DNA of 64,000 bases from Monodelphis domestica (GCF_027887165.1 NC_077232.1:13355255-13419254); one strand, 5' to 3'; numbered from the stretch's first letter, positions 47,130 to 59,189 are shown. Made by a program: numbers and translations. Notes: a model not told the origin generated them from the sequence alone.

Positions 47130-47930
47130 AAAAGAGATGTCAAAATTGTTGGCATTCCTTAAAAATGAAGGAGTAGGAGCCAAGATTGCCCTAATTTGAA
47201 GCTACATACTAATATTATGCCAACATCTATTTAGATGGAGGTCAAGTCATTTTGTCCTCCCCAAATTTTACTCTTTAGAGCAAGAAGTCAACCAGTATGT
47301 ATTAATCAATTTCTATTTCATGGAAACTACAGAGCTAGACTCTGTGGATAAAATGGTAGACTGTGCTCCAATTTGTTAGTAGCTAAATCCTGGACTTGGA
47401 ATGAAATTGGTCCCAAGAAGCTAATTCAGGGAGGGTCACAAAATGAGTAATATGACTTATCAACAAAACAAATAAACTTGAACTTGTTACTCAAAAGGGT
47501 AATATTATTAAAAATAAATCCTCTTAATAGGTATTTCCTGATAGGATTGGATTAGAATGACAGCTTTTTAGAGGAAAATAAGGACAAAGAGCATCATTCC
47601 ATAACTGCATGGGTAAAATATAAGGAGAATGGGTCATATAGTAAGAGTAGCAATAAGTATTGATAAGAAATGAAGTATTAATATGCTCCATGGGAACATT
47701 ATAATTTTGGGTAAAACTGGAAGTTATATGGAAGACCTGAGATGTTCTTAACTTGGGAAGTTGAGTCTCCCAGAATGGGCAGATATATCCAGATTTTGAT
47801 CACAGTCTATGGAGGAAAAACCCACAGTGAAATCATCAATTTATTGGAGTGTTTTAAGTCTTTTCTTTAGTTCCAAAAAATACTTGACTCAAAATCAGGA
47901 CTTAATGAATGTTTATTTCAGATAAATTAT
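47130..47930 (+). repeat. Duplicated V2R 3'-flank block, copy 1
   Basis: Collinear, diverged similarity to 57970-58740. Matched landmarks include 'tctcccagaatgggcag' (47765 / 58555), 'ctatggaggaaaaa' (47808 / 58598), 'tggagtgtt' (47845 / 58638), 'gggtaaaata' (47610 / 58390) and 'agctaattc' (47418 / 58168). An ancient MIR/L2-like piece lies within both copies. Its repeated place beside V2R exons suggests tandem gene duplication. Confidence 0.7.
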
Positions 47931-48226
47931 TTAATCTTGACATTGGCCTATTGTGAATGAGAGTAAAATGGTTCCCAATTAAAACATGACAATTGTTGTG
48001 TGATGTACTTTTCTCTTCTGGATTATGTCCCAATTGCCTCTGGGAGGATGGCCCTATGAAGCCACTAGTAACATAGCAGGCAGATTTATGAAAAATGAGA
48101 TTTATCAGACAGGTGGAGTCAAGATGGTGGCTTAGAGGTAGCAAAAATGTAGACCTATATAAACCCTTCCTCACTGATCAAAAACACAATGCTTCCAGTG
48201 GATTGAAAACCAAATCTAACAACAAG

Positions 48227-49095
48227 TGTTAAATGTACTTTGTGTTTGAGATGGAAATATATTAATTATGTGGTCACCAGGGATTTAATTTCTAAATTCC
48301 AAAATGGATTATCAATGTAAATGGAATTCATGGTAGTGTGTTTACAATAGAGGAAAGATATTAAGGAAGAGAGAAAAGGAGAGAGAGAGAGAAAAAGAGA
48401 AAGAGGTAGAGATCTCTGACTTCTTCTGATATCAGTTAGAATGTCTAAGCCCCAATCAGGGGAAAAACGTCTCAAATTGATGGGCCTTTTCTCGGAGGTT
48501 TAGCCCTCTGAGAAAGGCAGGGTCACTAAATCAGCCTTTCACTCACCAATGGTGACCATCTAAATGGAAAGAAGTCTGAGTGTCTGTCTTCTGGTCACTC
48601 CTCAAGTGTATGTCTTTCAGTCTCTCTTCCAAGCCAAAGAGCTCTTCGATCTCCTTGAATTGAATATATCTTTTATTCTGGCCTTTTGCTGTCTTTTTAA
48701 AAGACCTTTTTCTCTTGTGTCACCTTCCCTAAACTTCATGTCTACAAATCACAGCACTTTTCTCTAGGACTGTCCACTCTTTAATTCACACCTTCTTTGG
48801 TTAGATTATACCTTTTGGGTTACTTAACACCTTTCTGGTTCTTTCACCTTTTGAAGTTACTTAACACCTTTTTGTAGTTAAAATGGATAGATCTACTTAA
48901 AATACTGAGTTGCCACCTTTTTGGAGATTAAAATCTAAAAATAGATGGTGGATTACAATCCAATCTTCCCAATAAAGGAAAAGCTAAGTACCTTCATTGT
49001 TACAATCAGGGGATTACAATTTAATCTTCACAATCAAGGAAGAGCTAAGTATCTTCATTGTTACAATCAGGAGAGAGCTAAATCCAATTTTCACA
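48227..49095. mobile_element. LTR-like insertion (~870 bp) in the L1 5' UTR
   Basis: Begins TGTTAAATG and ends TTTTCACA. Flanks are CAAG (48223-48226) and TAAG (49096-49099), a target duplication with one mismatch. It shares landmarks with 2370-3660 and 59907-60631 ('ggtcaccagggatttaattt', a GAGA tract, 'cactcaccaatggt', 'ctctaggactg'). Near its end is an inexact repeat around 48960-49080 ('aatcttcacaatcaaggaag'). Confidence 0.6.
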
Positions 49096-50266
49096 TAAGA
49101 CAGAGCTAGAGAACCCTGCTCCTGGACCCAACTTAAAAGGTACACCCCCCCAAAACTGAACTCCAGAACATGCAGGTTTAAGGAGAAGGAAGAAGGAAGA
49201 TCCCAGGACCCCTCCCCCACCTACAGTGCTGAGCCTGCAGTGGTGACTGGAATCTCTGGGTGGGCAAGGACACTAGGCTGGAGGGAGAACCTTGCTGGCA
49301 AAGCTATGCCAGTCTCAGGGTTTAGAACAATTGTGGAGTAGAGGCAGCAAGAGGAGAAGCTCAGAGCAGGCAGACCATTTACACTATTGATTTAATAAAT
49401 AAGACTAGAAGCTTGTATTTTGAAAAAACAAATAAAATAAACAAAGTACTGGTCAATCTAATTTAAAAAAGGAAAAAAGAAAAGCAAATTAACAGCATCA
49501 TAGATGAAAAGGGAGACCTCACCTCAAATGAAGAGAAAATTAAGGTAATCATTAAAAACTATTATGCCCAATTATATGCCAATAAATATGGCAATCTAGG
49601 TGATATGAATGAATATTTACAAAAATGTAAATTGCCTAGATTAACAGAAGAAGAAATAAAATTCGTATATAATCCCATATCAGAAAAAAAATTGAACAAG
49701 CCATCAAAGAAGAAAAAAATTTCCAGGACCAGATTGATTCACAAGTGAATTCTATCAAACATTGAAAGAACAACTAATCCCAATAATATACAAACTATTT
49801 GACATAATAAGCAATAAACAAAGAAGGACTTCTATCAAATTCCTTTAATTCCAAAGCTAGGCAGGTGAAAAACAGAGACAGAAAACTATAGGCCAATCTC
49901 CTTAATGAACATAGATGCAAAAATCTTAAATAGAAGACTAACCAAAAGACTTCAGCAAGTGACCACGAGGGTTATTCATTATAATCCGGTAGGATTTATA
50001 CAAGGAATGTAAGGATGGTTCAATAATAAGAAAATCATCCATATAATTGACCATATCAACAAGCAAACTAAGAAAAACCACATGATTATCTCAATAGATG
50101 CAGAAAAAGTTTTGACAAAATACAACACAGATTCCTTTTGAAAACACTAGAAACTATAGGAATAGAAGGGACCGTCATAAAAATAATGAACAGTATAGAT
50201 CTAAACCCATCAGCAAACATTATCTGCAATGAGGATTAACTATAAGCCTTTCCAATACGATCAGGA

Positions 50267-52230
50267 GTGAAACAAGGATGCCCATTATCACCTCTACTAT
50301 TTGACATTGTACTAGAAACACTAGCAGTAGCAATTAGAGAAGAAAAAGAAATTGAAGGTATTAAAATAGGCAACGAGGAGACCAAATTATCGCTCTTTGC
50401 AGATGACATGATGGTCTTCTTAAAGAATCCTAGAGAATCACCTAAAAAGCTATAATCAACAACTTTAGCAAAGTTTCAGGATTCAAAATAAACCTACACA
50501 AATCATCAAAATTTATGTATATATTTCCAACACATCTCAGCAGCAAGAATTAGAAAGAGAAATTTCATTTAAAATCCCTAGAAAATATAAAATACTTACA
50601 AATCTATATGCCAAGAGAAACGCAGGAACTATATGAACACAACTACAAAACACTCTCCACTCAATTAAAAGGAGATCTAAACAATTGGAAAAACATTGAT
50701 TGCTTATGGGTAGGATGAGCTAATATAATACAAATGACAATCCTACCCAAATTAATTTACTTATTTAGTGCTTTATTTATTTTATATATATTGCTGTCAT
50801 GTTAGCCAGTCTGCTAGATGTGAGGTGATACCTCATATATATATATTATATATTACTTACAATATATATATTATATATTACTTATTTAGTGCTATATCCA
50901 TTGAAATACCAAAAGACTTTTTTACTGAATTAGAAAAAAAATCATAACAAAGTTTATTTGAAAGAATAAAAGATCAAAGATATCCAGGGAAATCCTGAAA
51001 AAAATATGCCAAGGAAAGAGGCCTTGCAGTCCCAGATCTCAAACTATACTATAAATCAGTGGTCATCAAAATAATTTGGTATTGGCTAAGAGACAGAAAG
51101 GAGAATCAGTGGAATAGACTTCGGATAAGTGACCACAGCAAGACAGTCTATGACAAGCCCAATGATGCCAGCTTTTGGGACCAAAACCCACTATTTCATA
51201 AAAACTATTGGGAAAATTAGAAGACAAAATGGGAGAGATTAGGTTTGGATCAACATCTTATACCCTACACCAGGATAAACTCAGAATGGTTGAATGACTT
51301 GAATATAAAGAAGGAAACTATAAGCAAATTAGGTGAACACAGAATAGTATACATATCAGATCTTTGGGAAAGGAAAGACTTTAAAACCAAGCAAGAGCTA
51401 GAAAAAAATCACAAAATGCAAAATCAATACTTTTGATTACATCAAATTAAAAAGTTTTTGTACAAACAAAACCAATGCAACCAAAAATTAGAAGGGAATC
51501 AACAAGTTGGGAAATAATCTTCATAACAAAAACCTCTGAAAAAGATCTAATTTCTCGAATTTATAAAGAGCTAAACCAATTGTACAAAAAAATCAAGCCA
51601 TTCTTCAATTGATAAATGGGCAAGGGACATGAATAGGCAATTTTCAGTTAATAAAATCAAAACTATTAATAAGCACATGAAAAAGTGCTCTAAATCTGTT
51701 ATAATAGAGAGATACAAATCAAAACAACTCTGAGGTATCACCTCACATCTAGCAGACTGGCTAACATGACAGCAATGAAAAATAATGAATGCTGGAGGGG
51801 ATGTGGCAAAGTCGGGACATTAATGCATTGCTGATGGAGTTGTGAATTGATGCAACCATTCTGGAGGGCAATTTGGAATTATACCCAAAGGATGCAAAAA
51901 GACTGCCTGCACTCTGACCCAGCTATGGCACTGCTGGGTTTGTACCACAAAAACATATTAGGGGAAAATACTTGTACAAAAATATTGATAGCCATGCTTT
52001 GTGGTGGCAAAAAATTGGAAAATGAGGGGATGCCCAGCAGTTGGGGAATGGCTGAACAAATTGTGTTATATGTTGGTGATGGAATACTATTGTGCTCAAA
52101 GGAATAATGAACTGGAGGAATTCCATGCAAACTGAAATGACCTCCAGGAATTGATGCAGAGCCAAAGGAGCAAAGCCAGAACATTGTACACAGAGACGAA
52201 TACACTGTGGTACAATCAAATGTAATGGAC
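50267..52230 (+). pseudogene. L1 ORF2 RT-to-C-terminus, broken
   Basis: The RT core at 50267-50455 has '[20 protein letters not shown]' and an intact F-A-D-D box ('[10 protein letters not shown]'). Further pieces lie at 51245-51436 and 51847-52107 ('MALLGLYHKNILGENTC'), with stops between them. The catalytic box is preserved but the protein is not continuous and lacks its endonuclease. Confidence 0.85.
50770..50895. repeat. AT-rich insertion with (TA)n in L1 ORF2
   Basis: A short TATATA-rich stretch interrupts ORF2. It includes 'tgagaggtgatacctcatat'-like sequence resembling another part of L1 (51735-51770), and the flanking 'ttacttatttagtgct' appears on both sides (50757 and 50877). It looks like a local rearrangement with a duplicated flank. 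Confidence 0.55.
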
Positions 52231-52584
52231 TTCTCCATCAAGGACAATGCAGTGATCCTGAACAACTTGGAGGAATCTATGAGAAAAAATATTATCCACA
52301 TTCAGAGTCAAAATTGTAGAAGTAGAAACACAGAAGAAAAACAACTGCTCAAAGGCATGGGTCGAGGGGATATGGCTGGGGATGTAGACTCTAAATGAAC
52401 ATCCTAAAGCAAACACCAACAACATGGAAATAGGTTCTGATCAAGGACACAGGAAATATCCAATGAAATTGCCGGTCAGCTACGGGAAGTGTGGGGGAAG
52501 GGGAGGGAGGGAAATAATGTGATTCTTGTAACCAAGGAATAATGTTCTAAATTGACTAAATTAATTAATTAAAAAAAATAAAAA

Positions 52585-52855
52585 CGGTATATACTCTGAT
52601 GCTGACTTCATTGTCATTTGGTGTAATGAAGGCTTCCTCACCTTCTACTGGGTCCTGGCTACATGGGCTTCCTGGCCTTGGTTAGCTTTATGGTAGCTTT
52701 TCTGGGAAGGAATCTGGCAGAAACTTTCAATGAATCCACGTGCCTACAGCATGCTGGTGTTCTGTAGTGTCTGTGTTTCCTTCCCACCCATATAGCAGAG
52801 CACCAAGAGGAAGGCCCTGGTGGACATGGAGGCTTTTTCCATTTTGTTCTCTATT
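52585..52855 (+). pseudogene. VMN2R: V2R exon 6 fragment (loop 2 to helix 7 start)
   Basis: Clearly homologous to 45200-45478 of the intact V2R exon. The 'gctacatgggcttcctggcc' stretch is identical, and counterparts of 'CNEG', 'FNEA', 'VFCS' and 'STKGKA' can be followed. Several small deletions shift the frame (around 52650 and 52740) and a stop falls at the position matching 45415. Helices 1-4 are missing on the left, where an L1 3' end abuts directly at 52584. The sequence is lost on the right before 'ILTCIF'. It is the relic of a second V2R gene in the same orientation. Confidence 0.92.
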
Positions 52856-53400
52856 AAAGCTTTATTTAGGGATATTTTAAAGATAATATACTTAGGAGAG
52901 TCTGAAGCCAAGAGTTTTAGAAACTTTCTCCATTTGAAATGTTTTTGAAATGATACTATTTATTCACCCATTTCACCCTGGTGGGCAGCAAGCATGGGCC
53001 CATCTCTTTTGTTGCTGTGATATCCTTGAATATCTCTATGGGCTCAAAGCCATTCAATGGGAACTATATTGATGTTCCTTCTCTTCTAAGAATTGGACAG
53101 AGCCATTTTTCTATATTTAATGCTGACCTGGGCTGACAAAGTGCCTGTCTCTGGTTTATTCATGATTAATTTATTGTATTTTCCAAAATATTAAGAAAAG
53201 GACTGTTGTAAGTCTCTAGGCTGAAATTGTTCCTGCCATTTTTCCCATTTAACTGTATCCACTCCTCATTCAAAGGCATTTCCCATATGTTCAGCTGCGC
53301 CTTTCATATCATAGAACAGTCATAGTTCATTAGTTTCAACTTTGGTGAGCTAAAACTGAAACAAACTCATCTGGCTTCCTATTTTTCAGAAAGAAGATCA
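52856..53400. other. Unassigned DNA after the V2R relic
   Basis: No exon or identifiable repeat is seen. Confidence 0.5.
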
Positions 53401-53404
53401 ACTC

Positions 53405-54030
53405 AAAATGGCTTTTACATTTTATTTAATTTAATTTTTACATAATTTATTTCCCCTATTATATTTAATAACAATTTTCAGCATATGATTTCTGACATAA
53501 GTCTGACATTTTCTCCCTCCCTTCCTTGCCTCTCCCCTCTCAGAGGTGGTAATCAATTTGAGCTGAGACATACCTGTATTATTCGGCAAAATATCCTTCC
53601 ATATTGGTCACTGTTGTAAGAAAATACTTATATTAAACCAAAATCCCCAAATTAAAACATCAATAAACTAAAGGGGAAAATAGTATGCTTGGATCTGGAT
53701 TCTGACTCCAGCTATTTTCATGCCCCTTTAAGTGAGATAATTTATCCTCTTCTGTATCTTCCTTCCCTTTTTTGTCAATGCAATCTTCTTTTTCACCCCT
53801 TGATTTCTTTGAATACAATGCCATTCTAATCAACCTTCTCCTGCAACATCAATCTATGTATATTCCTCCTCACTTCCCTCATAAAGATAGAAAGTTTAAG
53901 ATAAGAATATTTTTTCCACATAGGAAGAGAAAAAAACAACTACTGTTTGACTATCTTGAATCTCTAAATTTTGTCTTTTTTGTTTATATTTTTTAAGTTT
54001 CTTTAGAGAACTGTTAGGTCTAGTGTTTTC
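53405..54030 (-). mobile_element. LINE 3'-end remnant, antisense
   Basis: T-rich start, then 'tttccctccctt'-like and 'gcatatgatttctgacataa' segments of a common marsupial LINE-derived repeat. The family is uncertain. Confidence 0.4.
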
Positions 54031-54044
54031 ATTACAAATGCTTA

Positions 54045-55590
54045 AAAATCTTTTTAAAAAATAATTTATATAATCAATTTAGAACATTATTCCTTGGTTA
54101 CAAGAATCACATTATTTCCATCCCTCCCCTTCCCCCACACTTCCAGCAGCCCACACGCAATTTCATTGGGTATCACGTGTTTCCTTGATCAGAACCTATT
54201 TCCATATTGTTGGTGTTTGCTTTAGGGAGTTCATTTCGAATCTACATCCCCAGCCGTATCCCCGACCCATGCTTTTGAGCAGTTGTTTTTCTTCTGTGTT
54301 TCTACTTCCACAGTTTTGACTGAAATTGGATAATGTTTTTTTCTCATAGATTCCTCCAAGTTGTTCAGGATCACTGCATTGCCATTGATGGAGAAGTCCA
54401 TTACATTTAATTGTACCACAGTGTATCAGTATCTATGTACAATGTTCTGGTTCTGCTCCTTTGGCTCTGTATCAATTCCTGGAGGTTGTTCCAGTTTGCA
54501 TGAAATTCCTCCAGTTCATTATTCCTTTGAGCACAATAGTATTCCATCACCAATATATAACACAATTTGTTCAGTCATTCCCCAATTGAAGGGCATCCCC
54601 TCATTTTCCATTTTTTTTTGCCACCACAAAGAGCACAGCTACGAATATTTTTGTACATATCGTTTTCCTTATTATCTCCTTGGGGTAGAAACCTGGCAGT
54701 GCTATGGTAGGATCAAAGGGCAGACAGTCTTTTAGAGCCCTTTGGGAATCATTCCAAATTACCCTCCAGAATGGTTGGATCAATTCACAGCTCCATCAGC
54801 AATGCATTAATTTCCTGACTTTGCCTCATCCCCTCCAGCATTCATGACTTTCCTTTGCTTTCATCTTAGCCAGTCTGCTTAGGTGTGAGATGATACCTCA
54901 GAGTTGTTTTGGTTTGCATTTCTCTGTTTATAAGAGATTTAGAACACTTTTTCATGTGCTTATTAATAGTTATGATTTCATTAACTGAAAATTGCCTATT
55001 CATCTCCTTTGCCCATGTATCAACTAGAGAATGGCTTGATTTTTTTGTACAATTGGTTAAGCTTTTTTTAAATTTGAGTAATTAGACCTTTGTCAGAGGT
55101 TTTTGTTATGAAGATTATTTCCTAATTTGTTGCTTCCCTTCTAATTTTGGTTACTTTGGTTTTGTTTGTACAAAACCTTTTTAATTTGATGTTATCAAAA
55201 TTATGGATTTTACATTTTTTCCTAGCTCTTGCTTGGTTTTAAAATCTTTCCTTTCCCAAAGATCTGACATGTATAATATTCTGTGTTTACCTAATTTGCT
55301 TATAGTTTCCTTCTTTATATTCAAGTCATTCAGCCTTTCTGACTTCATCTTGGTGTAGGGTGTGAGGTGTTGATCCAAACCTAATCTGTCCCATTCTGTC
55401 TTCCAATTTTCCTAGCAGTTTTTATGAAATAGTGGGTTTTGGTCCTGAAAGCTGGGATCTTTGGGCTTGTCATAGACTGTCTTGCTGAGGTCACTTACAC
55501 CAAGTCTGTTCCACTGATCCCCCTTTCTGTCTTTTAGCCTATACCAAATTATTTTGATGATCACTGTTTTATAGTATAGTTAGGAATGTT
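54045..55590 (-). mobile_element. 5'-truncated L1, antisense
   Basis: Collinear with 15.9-17.4 kb and the reverse complement of 51.05-52.58 kb. It includes the ORF2 C-terminus and 3' UTR, starts in an A/T-rich tail and stops at about 55590. Confidence 0.88.
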
Positions 55591-55599
55591 TAAAAATTT

Positions 55600-57885
55600 T
55601 TTGTTTTATTGAATGATCATTTTCTCTACTTTACTCTACTTCCACCTGTTGGTGATCATGAGGGAATTGCAGCACCACTCCTGTCTGCTAAGATGTTTCA
55701 AGAAAAACCAAACAGATTTTTTTCAACTCATAGAGCAGCCTCCTTGAACCACCTTCCTTAGTGAGGAATGTCCAAAGAGTGAATTCTTGGTCCATTGCCT
55801 TTCCCACGGCTCTTTGGGATCATTCTTTTCCCATCATATCTCTTTGAGATTCTGCTCTGTTTTAAAGAAATCCAGTTCATTCAAACTCCTCTCTCCAGTC
55901 ATGTATTACCTAACCTATCAATAATCATTTTTTTTGCTTACTTTATTAACAGATACTCATAACACTCTCCTTGATCTATTTTCCAGGTCACTTTTTTTCA
56001 GAGATATTTCATGTATTATTCTATTTTTCATTTTTTTGTTTTTATTTTATTGTTTCTTCATGTCTCATGAACTTGTTAGCTTCTACTTGGCTAATTCTAT
56101 TTTTTAATTTTGAAGGAATTATTTTCATTCATTAGCTTTCAAACTACATTTATCATCTGACCAGTCATACTTTTTAAGATACTCTGTTCTTCACCGGATT
56201 TTTTAATTTCTTTTTTATTTGACCCTTTTCAAGGAGTATTTTTCTTCTTGCATCTCTTTAATTTTGCTTATTTGTTTTTCCTCTACCTCCTCTACTATAT
56301 TTTTGACATCAGATTAAGTTCTTTCAAATTGTGAGTTTTGCATGTAGCAGTGAGAGAAGTGGACAGCAGGTGGCGCCGGTCTCCTCAGACAGAAGACTGT
56401 CCAGTTCACAGACTTTGTTGACAGCCTCCTGTGCTCTGCCAGAAGGATGAACTTTTGTTTTGATCAATAGCGGAAAAGTTGCTGCAGGAGTTTTATTTTA
56501 AGTTAAGAAACTCTAACTGAAAATTTGCTTTTAGAATTTTAGAATAGGTTAGTAAGACAGAAATTATTTACAGATAGTTAGGAAGTCAGGTTAGATCTAA
56601 ATTCATTCAGACATGAAGACTTCCCTTGTGGGAAATAATTGGGATCAGGGTATTAGTTGGAGCTTTGTAGTTTAGGGAAATACATCTACCAATAATCAAT
56701 ATGCTCACTACCTTTCCTTTTCCTTCTCCTTTCCCTGCAATCTTTAGAGTTAAATAAACAGGTTTTCTATATCTTGTCTCCAGCAAATTTCCTCAGCTGT
56801 AAATCCAGTTGATTACCTCAAGGGACAACAATGGAATCTCCTAATAAGTAAGCCTACCAATAAGTATCAATACCAATGAATATCAGGATCAATATTCCCC
56901 ATAACCATGGTTAGGTGTTGTTTTAAAAATATTTTCCCAATATTTTTCTTGACTTTTATTTTCATTTTAGAGATGGGCTCTGTTCTTATACTAGAGGGAG
57001 CACTGCCTTAAACTTCAGTTTTTACTCACTGCTACCCTCCGCTTTAGTTCCTTTTCCCTGCAAGTTTCAGTTCTTCTAAGGTGTCATGAAAGCTTGTGGA
57101 CTCGGAGCTCTGAAAGCCACTTCCCACTGCTGAGTCCGTCTACCTCAAGTTCCACTGATGGCTTATGGGCTTTAGACCTTATGAGTTAAAATTATGGTGG
57201 GGGTCAGGATTTTGCTATTCATTTGGGCAGTGACTTTAGGGCTTGCTGTAGGCTTAAACTGGCCAGGGACACTGAGGACTGTCTTGTGCTGGGGTCGAAT
57301 TCCTCATTGTTATATCAGACAGGAGCTCTGGGTCTGCCCTTCAGCTTGAAGCAGCTGGGTGTGCTATGGACTTTCTAGAGCTGGTGTTCCAGGCCTTACT
57401 GCAGTCTTAGGCAGGGGCTCTGGGCCACCCCTTCTGCTTGCACCAGCCACATGTTTTATATTAGACCTTGGGACCTCATTGCAGGCTTGTGCTAAGACTG
57501 AGATCTTCAAGAGGTGGGAACAGAAATGCTTTGCTTTTGGCTTCAGCAGCATCTTAAGGGTCTTGAAGTTGTCTTGGGAGCAGGTTGAGATCCTTGAGAA
57601 GTAGGGGTGGAGTTGGAGGGGAATTGTTGTTGTCTTGTGCCTGTGCTCCTTGGTGTGGCCTTGCTAGGGAGAAGGCTCCCTTTCTAGCCCCCAAAGAAAC
57701 CCATGCTTTCTGTCTAACTTCCCTGTTGTTTTCTTCAGGAAAATGGCTTTATTCTATCTCATTGTTGCTTCTATCATTCCAGTATTAATTTTGAAGCATT
57801 ATTTTGCGATTGGTTGGAGAGGATTTTCATTAAGGTTTCAGCATTCCTCACTGCTACTTCACCATTTTGGCTCCATCTTTAGACT
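55600..57885 (-). mobile_element. Old antisense L1/HAL1-like element (ORF1 and 5' UTR)
   Basis: 55.92-56.34 kb reads on the minus strand as a lysine/glutamate-rich coiled-coil ORF1-like region. 56.93-57.885 kb is L1-like 5' UTR, ending at 'tggagccaaaatggtgaagt' (minus strand). A later LTR splits it. No ORF2 was seen in it. Confidence 0.55.
56343..56830 (+). mobile_element. Candidate solo LTR (~490 bp)
   Basis: Begins TGTAGCAGTGAG and can be ended at GGGACAACA (56830). AATAAA lies at about 56753, leaving a short R-U5-like end. It is GC-richer than its surroundings and interrupts an L1/HAL1 sequence. No clean target duplication was found, so the right end is uncertain. Confidence 0.5.
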
Positions 57886-57969
57886 TTTTATTTTCAAAAT
57901 ATTAAAAAAATATTTTCTTTTATTGAAAAAATCAGTATAGTATAAAAAAATACAGAAGACCAAATTTTG

Positions 57970-58740
57970 TCTATAGGTCCTCACTTGAAGCCTTGTACTT
58001 ATCTTTTGTCAACATCTACTTTAGACTGAAGTCAAATCATTTTGTCATCTCCCAATGTTGCTTTTCAGAGCAAGAAATCAACCTGCATTTAATTGTCAAA
58101 TATTGTGTGCAAAGCCCTGAGCTAGCACTGTGGATAAAACCATAGTTCATGCTCTACCTTAACTGTAGCTAATTCTGGGTTTGGAATGACATTGTTCTGA
58201 AGTAGTTAATTCAGGCAGCGTCCCAACCCTGACTTGATAAAACATTGCAAAGTCAACTCCAAGTCCTTTATCAAAAGGGTGAAATTTTAAAAACACATTG
58301 TTGTTGCTTTAATCGTTTTTACCAGATGGAAAGTTATAATAACGAAGGCTTATTAAGGAAACCAGGATAGTCGTCATTCCTTATATGTATGGGTAAAATA
58401 CAAGAAGGATGGATGACATGGAAAATATTGGCCTTAAGTGATGAAACATTAGTGTGCTCAATTGTTAGATTTATGTTTTTCAGAGAAATTAGGGAATTTC
58501 TTCAGGACAAGTGGTGGCACCACAATGGAAAATCAGGGGGAAGACTGAGATAAGACTCTCCCAGAATGGGCAGGCATATTTGGGTTGCGATCAAAATCTA
58601 TGGAGGAAAAATCCAGAGCGAAGAGACCGTCATGTTCTTGGAGTGTTGTGAACCTTGACTTAGTGTCAACAAAAACTTGACACAGAATCAGGATTTGATG
58701 AATGCCTGGAGGCAAAAATATACCTCAAATATATCCTGTA
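57970..58740 (+). repeat. Duplicated V2R 3'-flank block, copy 2
   Basis: Paralogous to 47130-47930 (see the landmarks there). It lies between the V2R exon 6 relic (52585) and the candidate V2R first exon (58953), as expected for a repeating gene unit. Confidence 0.7.
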
Positions 58741-58952
58741 ATGTTTGTCTTTTGCCTTTGTCATAGAGACACTTGGCTAATGGCTTAAAATATGATTTTG
58801 CAAGTGTGAGGGACCGAGCAAAACTTGAGCATTTATTAGAAAAGAAAAAAAATTTGATGACAAAGAATATGTCTATAGATGCATGGACAAAGACCCTCAG
58901 TCACCTAAGACTCCCTTGCTCCTTAAATCTTTATAAATTTGGGGTATTTGCC

Positions 58953-59182
58953 ATGGGCTTGGATAAACTGGGGCTCTCTTTGTCTAGATTACTTGTGATC
59001 CTGCTGTTTCAGTTTTCTTTTTCTGAGAAGCATGCTTGTCACTTCGAAAGAGATGACAGTTCCACATATAGAAAGGAAGGGAGCCTGGTCACAGGGGGTT
59101 TCTTCTTATTTCTGAAGGCTGAGACTCATATTGACAAGTCCTACTTCACTTATTCTCCAAATTGAAGTACTGAAGATACAAA
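58953..59182 (+). pseudogene. VMN2R: Candidate V2R exon 1 with signal peptide, frameshifted
   Basis: ATG at 58953 sits in a strong context (gccATGg). It opens 'MGLDKLGLSLSRLLVILLFQ' and 'FSFSEKHACHFERDDSS', a signal peptide of about 24 residues followed by the cysteine that starts mature V2Rs. 'YRKEGSLVTGGFF' is the V2R/family C N-terminal motif (K-E-G-x-x-x-x-G-G-F-F). It continues to 'HIDKSYFTYSPN' and then hits TGA at 59163. A good donor, A|GTAAGT, follows at 59183, with an open neighbouring frame ('IEVLKIQ') leading into it. That suggests a small indel near 59160 disrupted the exon. The upstream open sequence from 58773 is probably 5' UTR. Exons 2 and 3 were not found downstream in the window. 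Confidence 0.75.
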
Positions 59183-59189
59183 GTAAGTT

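Larger units (their letters stand above)
48113..52584 (+). mobile_element. Sense L1, internally deleted and LTR-interrupted
   Basis: The 5' UTR start is 'gtggagtcaagatggtggct' (48113). It is interrupted by an LTR (48227-49095) and resumes in the 5' UTR to about 49380. It then jumps directly to ORF2 at the start of the RT region. ORF1 and the endonuclease are missing. The rest of ORF2 and the 3' UTR run to a short A-rich end at 52584. It is the only clearly sense-oriented L1 of the window and lies between V2R units, not in the intact gene. Confidence 0.85.

Noticed and set aside
53772..53996. 74-codon + strand frame
   Set aside because: No domain, AT-rich, within a probable antisense LINE remnant.
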